NCBI RefSeq assembly: GCF_004137795.1
Contig: NZ_NWTM01000001.1
Location: 3,072,035 to 3,136,034, forward strand
Direction of reading: 5' to 3'
From: Pectobacterium zantedeschiae
GTDB taxonomy: Bacteria > Pseudomonadota > Gammaproteobacteria > Enterobacterales > Enterobacteriaceae
DNA length: 64,000 bases
Under the pieces are notes generated by a model. That model did not search any database and had not been told where the DNA came from. It worked only from the letters and a program-made list of their open reading frames with translations. Positions 59,832 to 64,000 of this stretch are shown piece by piece; position 1 is the first letter of the stretch, and each line of letters begins with the position of its first letter. The position numbers and the translations under genes are program-made.

Positions 59832-59861
59832 ACACAGGGGAGATCACCTCACCCCTGTGGT
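59832..59861 (+). terminator. Hairpin in the yqhD-dkgA spacer
   Basis: CACAGGGG and CCCCTGTG arms (within 59832-59861) form a stem with no T run. The 380-base spacer is otherwise without a convincing gene; an 80-codon frame (59718-59960) has no family resemblance. Confidence 0.4.
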
Positions 59862-60079
59862 CACCCCATGTATTACGATGCTTATACGATCGGCGCTAAG
59901 CCAATAGGTTCCCTTTATCATCACGTAACGTATAGCCAACGAATTTTTCTACTAGACTGAAATCATATACCTGTTCCTGCGAGGGATCACGTTCCTCTCT
60001 GTTCGTGATATGAACAGGTCGCCCATCCAGTTAAGTCTATGATACGTTTATGGATTAACGGATATAAAAGGAGAATGAG

Positions 60080-60907
60080 ATGACGCAACCGAAAGTTAAG
60101 CTGGCGGACGGCAATATCATGCCCCAGTTGGGCCTTGGGGTCTGGCGAGCAAGCAGTGAGGACACGGTGACCGCCGTGACCGAAGCATTGTCCATCGGTT
60201 ATCGGGCGATCGATACCGCCGCAATTTATAAGAATGAGGAAGCGGTCGGTCAGGCGCTGAGTTCCGCGAATCTACCGCGCGAAGAGGTATTCATCACCAC
60301 CAAGCTCTGGAATGGCGATCACACCGATCCGCAAAAGGCGCTGCAAGAGAGCCTGCGAAAACTTCGATTAGATTATATCGATCTCTACCTGATTCACTGG
60401 CCGTTACCGCAGCAGAATACTTTCGTGGATGCCTGGCGCGGGCTCATCAAACTTCAGGAACAAGGTCTGGTGAAAAGTATCGGCGTCAGTAATTTCCATA
60501 TTCACCATTTACAGCGGTTAAAAGAAGAAACGGGCGTCTTACCGGTCATCGATCAGGTCGAACTCCACCCGCTTCTCCAGCAAAAACAGCTCCATGCCTG
60601 GAATGCTACACACCATATCCAGACTGAATCCTGGAGCCCGCTGGCGCAAGGGGGCGAAGGAGTCTTTGATCACCCGATTATCCGTAAACTAGCGATGAAA
60701 TACGGCAAAACACCAGCACAGGTCGTGATCCGCTGGCATCTGGACAGTGGACTGGTGGTGATACCTAAATCGGTGACACCTGCACGTATCAAGGAAAACT
60801 TCGAGGTGTTTGATTTCCGTCTGGATAAAGACGAGCTGGGTGAAATTGCCAAGCTGGACAGCGGAAAACGCCTGGGCTCGGATCCTGACGAACCAAGAAA
60901 CGACTAA
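60080..60907 (+). CDS. dkgA: Aldo-keto reductase DkgA (YqhE)
   Basis: A 275-residue aldo-keto reductase that reduces 2,5-diketo-D-gluconate, methylglyoxal and beta-keto esters with NADPH. The tetrad lies in AIDTAAIYKNEEAVG (Asp, Tyr), TKLWNGDHT (Lys) and LIHWPLP (His). AGGAGA precedes the ATG. It completes the aldehyde-detoxification group controlled by YqhC, but the 380-base spacer suggests its own promoter. Confidence 0.96.
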   Translation: MTQPKVKLADGNIMPQLGLGVWRASSEDTVTAVTEALSIGYRAIDTAAIYKNEEAVGQALSSANLPREEVFITTKLWNGDHTDPQKALQESLRKLRLDYIDLYLIHWPLPQQNTFVDAWRGLIKLQEQGLVKSIGVSNFHIHHLQRLKEETGVLPVIDQVELHPLLQQKQLHAWNATHHIQTESWSPLAQGGEGVFDHPIIRKLAMKYGKTPAQVVIRWHLDSGLVVIPKSVTPARIKENFEVFDFRLDKDELGEIAKLDSGKRLGSDPDEPRND

Positions 60908-60917
60908 CCCACCTTTG

Positions 60918-60946
60918 ATGCCAGCATTCTCCGTGCTGGCATTCTT
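60918..60946. terminator. Terminator between convergent dkgA and GntR genes
   Basis: ATGCCAGCA (60918-60926) and TGCTGGCAT (60934-60942) pair perfectly with a seven-base loop, followed by TCTT. Confidence 0.65.
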
Positions 60947-60949
60947 CCT

Positions 60950-61687
60950 CTAATCGGCAAACTGAATCTCATACACATCGCTACGACAGTGTGCTTCGCT
61001 ATATTCCAGCAGTTCACCTTGGTTGTTATAAACATGCAGTTGGCAATACAGCGCAGGAGCTTCCGCCGCGATGTCAAGAAGCGTAGCGATTTCTGCCGCA
61101 CAGGCAATCGCCTTGAAACGATAGCGTTTTTTGTCCGGCGTGACCCCATGCGTCACCCAATATTGATAGAGCGACTGTTCAAACGTTTCTGGATCGGGTA
61201 AGAATTTTTGCGGAATCCAGGTTGTTTCCAACGAGACAGGTTCGCCGTTGATGAGCCGGACACGCCGTAGATAGGTGACAGCTTCGCCTTCCGGCAAAGA
61301 CATTTTTTCAGCGATGTTAGCAGGCGGAACCTGTATTTTTCTCTCTAACCAGAGGCTGCCAGCGATGCCGCCTTGTTTCAGCACAAGCGCGGTGAACCCT
61401 TCATCCTCAGCACTCAAGGCATAATTAAGCCGCTGGGTAACGCGGGTTCCCACCCCCTGCTGGCGAACAACAAGCCCTTTTTCTTCCAAAAGCGACAGGG
61501 AACGGGAAACCGTCACGCGCGATAACCCCAGCTGTTGTGCAATCAATCTTTCCGCGGGTAAGAACTGGCCTGACAACGTCTTACGGCGGCCGATTTCTGA
61601 TTCAAGCAACGACGCGAGCTGCATATAGCGAGGCGCCGACGGCGCCCCTGCCAGCTGATCCCTGACCCAAAGCAGTAATTCCCGCAT
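60950..61687 (-). CDS. GntR/UTRA-family transcriptional regulator
   Basis: A 245-residue regulator with an N-terminal GntR winged helix (FLPAERLIAQQLGLSRVTVSRSL, LVVRQQGVGTRV) and a C-terminal UTRA ligand domain (YLRRVRLINGEPVSLETTWIP). UTRA sensors bind small metabolites such as sugar phosphates or phosphonates. No obvious target operon is adjacent, so its regulon is unknown. The gap 61688-62051 upstream has one GCGGCGTCTGGCCGC stem-like stretch near 61712 and no gene. Confidence 0.92.
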   Translation of the reverse strand: MRELLLWVRDQLAGAPSAPRYMQLASLLESEIGRRKTLSGQFLPAERLIAQQLGLSRVTVSRSLSLLEEKGLVVRQQGVGTRVTQRLNYALSAEDEGFTALVLKQGGIAGSLWLERKIQVPPANIAEKMSLPEGEAVTYLRRVRLINGEPVSLETTWIPQKFLPDPETFEQSLYQYWVTHGVTPDKKRYRFKAIACAAEIATLLDIAAEAPALYCQLHVYNNQGELLEYSEAHCRSDVYEIQFAD

Positions 61688-62051
61688 AGTACAGCCTTTT
61701 TTAGTGACGCGGCGTCTGGCCGCGTACAGGTTAAAACAGAAGTGAACCTGATTTCATGGCGAAACGAAACGTTCTGACGCTGAGATTGTTGTAATAAAAA
61801 ATGTTTTTTTAGCACTCATCAGACACGAAACCGCACGTACACCAAACGACAATTCACACTTAATTCATAGCAACATCAATATATAAGGTATCGTCCGCAC
61901 GGCACCGCAGCTTTAATCTTGGTTTGTCTGAATAGAGGTGGATCACATCAAGAAGCAAGTGGGCATCGAAAACATCGCGGGTCAAACGAGGTTGCCGTGA
62001 CATTGGTCACGGCAGAGGGATAACGGCAGAAGGTGACTGACAGGCTAGAGT

Positions 62052-63467
62052 TTACATCGCAGACTGTACGATGAGCTGCCCTGTCGAGCCGCGATCGGCC
62101 AGTTCCAGCGTCTGGCTGTAATACAGGAAGGGGAACGCCATTGAGGAAGGCTGCATGAAATAAACCAGCAGCTCGACATCGTTATCCACCCATACCGTAT
62201 CTTTCCAGCCACTGTCTTCCACCGACGGTGGGCGGCCATTCGCGCTACGTACCAGGAATTTTACGCCCTGAATATGGAAAGCCTGCGGCGTGTCGGCGTG
62301 GATAATCCAGCGCTCACAGCGGCCAAGCTGGGTTTGTACATCGGCACGCGTCATGTCCCACATCGCACCATTGATCCCAGGCAGACTGTCGCCCAGACGG
62401 AATTCTCGCGTGCGGCTAATGCTGCCTTCAATAATGTTATCCGCCAGCAAACGCATTGGCAGGTTGTCCGTTACCAATGGCAACAGTCCGGTCGGCTTAA
62501 GCGTCAGTATTTGGGTAGAAATCAGGATACTGGAAGGCTCAAACAGTCCGCGCAGGCGATCCATAATCCCAGCTGACTCACCGGCCGTCAGCGTGACTTC
62601 CTCACCTTGCGACATGTCGATCAGAATTTCACGTCGCTCACCGGGCGCGAGAGAAAGCTGGTTCACAGCCATCGGTGCTGGTAACAGCCCTTGATCGCTG
62701 GCGATCACGTGCATCGCCCGTCCATCGCTCAGTCGCATCACGTAACGGCGGGAGTTCGATGCGTTCAGCAGTCTCAGCCTAACCCAACCACGAGAAACTT
62801 CAACAAAGGGGTTTTGGATCCCGTTGATCAACAGCGAATCCCCTACGAATCCACCGCTAGAAGGCGGGTTATAGAGAGGAACACCAAAGTTATCCAGTCG
62901 TTTATCCTGAATAATCAATGGGAAATCATCAACACCGTAGTGATTAGGCAGTGGCAGAGATTTACTGGTGCTGTCTTCCACCAGCCATAGCCCAGCCAAC
63001 CCGTTATAGATATGGGGTGCCATGCGGTTCGGCGTATTCGCGTGATACCAACAGGTCGCCGACGACTGACGAATCGGCAACACTGGCGACCAATCAGATC
63101 CTGGAGAGATAATACGCGCAGCGCCGCCCATCAACGGCCCCGGCACCTGCAACCCACCAATTGTCATCGCGACAGGCTCATTCAGGCGGTTGCTGTAAAT
63201 CAGCTTCACATCATCGCCGTCATATACCCGTACCGTCGGCCCTAAATAACGGCCGTTGATTCCCCAAATAGATGTTTTACGGTCACCGGAAAACGCCCAA
63301 TGGGCACGCTGCATGGTCAGAAAAAGAGGCTGGCCTCGGCGCGACTCCAGTAATGGCGGTATCGGCAATGCGTCGGGACTCCCACTGGCTTTTGCCGCCA
63401 GTGGCGTCATACCCGCACATAACGCAAGGCCCGATGCCTGAATAAACTGACGTCGGCTGAGTGACAT
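62052..63467 (-). CDS. ftsP: Cell division protein FtsP (SufI)
   Basis: A 471-residue periplasmic protein with a multicopper-oxidase fold that protects or stabilises the divisome under stress. The twin-arginine signal is SRRQFIQASGLALCAGM. Three cupredoxin domains are recognisable, and the copper-ligand histidines of true oxidases are largely replaced. GGAG precedes the ATG. It lies downstream of plsC, as in E. coli. Confidence 0.96.
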   Translation of the reverse strand: MSLSRRQFIQASGLALCAGMTPLAAKASGSPDALPIPPLLESRRGQPLFLTMQRAHWAFSGDRKTSIWGINGRYLGPTVRVYDGDDVKLIYSNRLNEPVAMTIGGLQVPGPLMGGAARIISPGSDWSPVLPIRQSSATCWYHANTPNRMAPHIYNGLAGLWLVEDSTSKSLPLPNHYGVDDFPLIIQDKRLDNFGVPLYNPPSSGGFVGDSLLINGIQNPFVEVSRGWVRLRLLNASNSRRYVMRLSDGRAMHVIASDQGLLPAPMAVNQLSLAPGERREILIDMSQGEEVTLTAGESAGIMDRLRGLFEPSSILISTQILTLKPTGLLPLVTDNLPMRLLADNIIEGSISRTREFRLGDSLPGINGAMWDMTRADVQTQLGRCERWIIHADTPQAFHIQGVKFLVRSANGRPPSVEDSGWKDTVWVDNDVELLVYFMQPSSMAFPFLYYSQTLELADRGSTGQLIVQSAM

Positions 63468-63569
63468 AATGACTCCGTAAATCCATTAACCGTAAGCAAA
63501 GTTTAACTTCCGATTATTTATTTCGACGATGTATTAGAAATAAATAATCCAACAACGGATGGGATAAGC

Positions 63570-64000
63570 TTACTTTTTGCCTGCCGCTTCGCGTGCCGCG
63601 ACTTCCGCATCCAACTCCGCAATTTTGGCAGCCATCACATCATGGCAATGTGTAGCCAATTCGCGCACCTGATCTTTGGTATACGCACGGGTATCAATCG
63701 GTGGCAGCATTTCGACGATCACGACGCCGTTATTCCAGCGGTTCAATTTCACCTTATTGCTGGTAGTAGAAACACAAATAGGCACAATCGGCACTTCTGC
63801 GCTAATCGCGGCATGAAAAGCACCGGTTTTGAATGGCAGCAGGCCGCGTCCACGGCTGCGCGTACCTTCAGGGAACATCCAGATAGACGTATTGCGCTCT
63901 TTAATGTGTTTCACCACCTGTGCGATGGTGCCATGCGCTTTGGCGCGGTTTTCACGATCAATCAGCAGGTTACCCGTCAGCCAGTAGAGCGGGCCGAAGA
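63570..64000 (-). CDS. plsC: 1-acylglycerol-3-phosphate acyltransferase PlsC (3' part)
   Basis: The C-terminal ~143 codons; the gene continues past the right edge. PlsC adds the second acyl chain in phosphatidic acid synthesis at the inner membrane. Visible motifs are FPEGTRSRGRGLLPFKTGAF (acyltransferase motif III) and VPIVPICV (motif IV); the NHxxxxD motif lies outside the window. The reading frame is open from the window edge through YWLTGNLLIDRENRAKAHG. It ends with a Glu/Ala-rich helix. Confidence 0.96.
   Translation of the reverse strand, partial: FGPLYWLTGNLLIDRENRAKAHGTIAQVVKHIKERNTSIWMFPEGTRSRGRGLLPFKTGAFHAAISAEVPIVPICVSTTSNKVKLNRWNNGVVIVEMLPPIDTRAYTKDQVRELATHCHDVMAAKIAELDAEVAAREAAGKK

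Noticed and set aside
59718-59960. 80-codon open frame between yqhD and dkgA
   Set aside because: Unlikely composition (many Pro, Tyr, His), crosses a hairpin, and resembles nothing known.

Overview
The window is chromosomal DNA of an enterobacterium, most likely a soft-rot Pectobacterium or close relative. I base this on recognised protein families and gene order, not on a database search. The gene order matches two Escherichia coli neighbourhoods placed side by side. One is the leuX-lptG/lptF-pepA-holC-valS-yjgM/yjgN-rraB-argI-tabA-pyrBI-ridA region together with nrdDG. The other is exbDB-metC-yghB-yqhC-yqhD-dkgA-ftsP-plsC. Lineage-specific cassettes lie between and within them.

Layout. 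1-7914: an integrated element at the 3' end of tRNA-Leu(CAA), extending beyond the left edge. It holds a tyrosine recombinase, an AlpA-type regulator, a P4 cI/C4-like antisense-RNA region with an Ash/Icd-like frame, a zinc-ribbon/Toprim/RecA primase-helicase, a cluster of GTGGGGGA repeats that may be its origin, a HigBA-type toxin-antitoxin pair, a decayed XRE regulator, an AT-rich orphan membrane protein and a P4-family integrase. It looks like a P4-like satellite or its remnant. 7915-24588: core genes (leuX-type tRNA, lptGF, pepA, holC, valS, kptA, a chemoreceptor, a secreted alpha/beta hydrolase, yjgN plus an M48 peptidase, yjgM, rraB, argF with tandem ARG boxes). 24556-30210: a GlxA-type regulator divergent from a DHA2 exporter, tabA, the attenuated pyrL-pyrB-pyrI operon and ridA.

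30432-34373: a four-gene cluster coding a circularly permuted ATP-grasp enzyme, an alpha-E protein, a transglutaminase-like protease and Anbu, a proteasome-like peptidase. This is the most intriguing functional system in the window. 34374-37460: anaerobic ribonucleotide reductase nrdDG behind NrdR and DnaA boxes. 37472-42000: yraR, hxlR-yhbP, a collapsed MFS pseudogene, an unknown 152-residue protein, a second toxin-antitoxin pair and a membrane-anchored bactofilin.

42253-48811: a complete sucrose regulon (fructokinase, porin, PTS EIIBC, sucrose-6-phosphate hydrolase, LacI-type repressor). 48922-50355: exbB-exbD under a probable Fur box. 51027-54028: a TRAP transporter. 54364-61687: metC, yghB, yqhC, a nitroreductase, yqhD, dkgA and a GntR/UTRA regulator. 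62052-64000: ftsP and the 3' part of plsC. No rRNA, CRISPR array or insertion sequence was seen.
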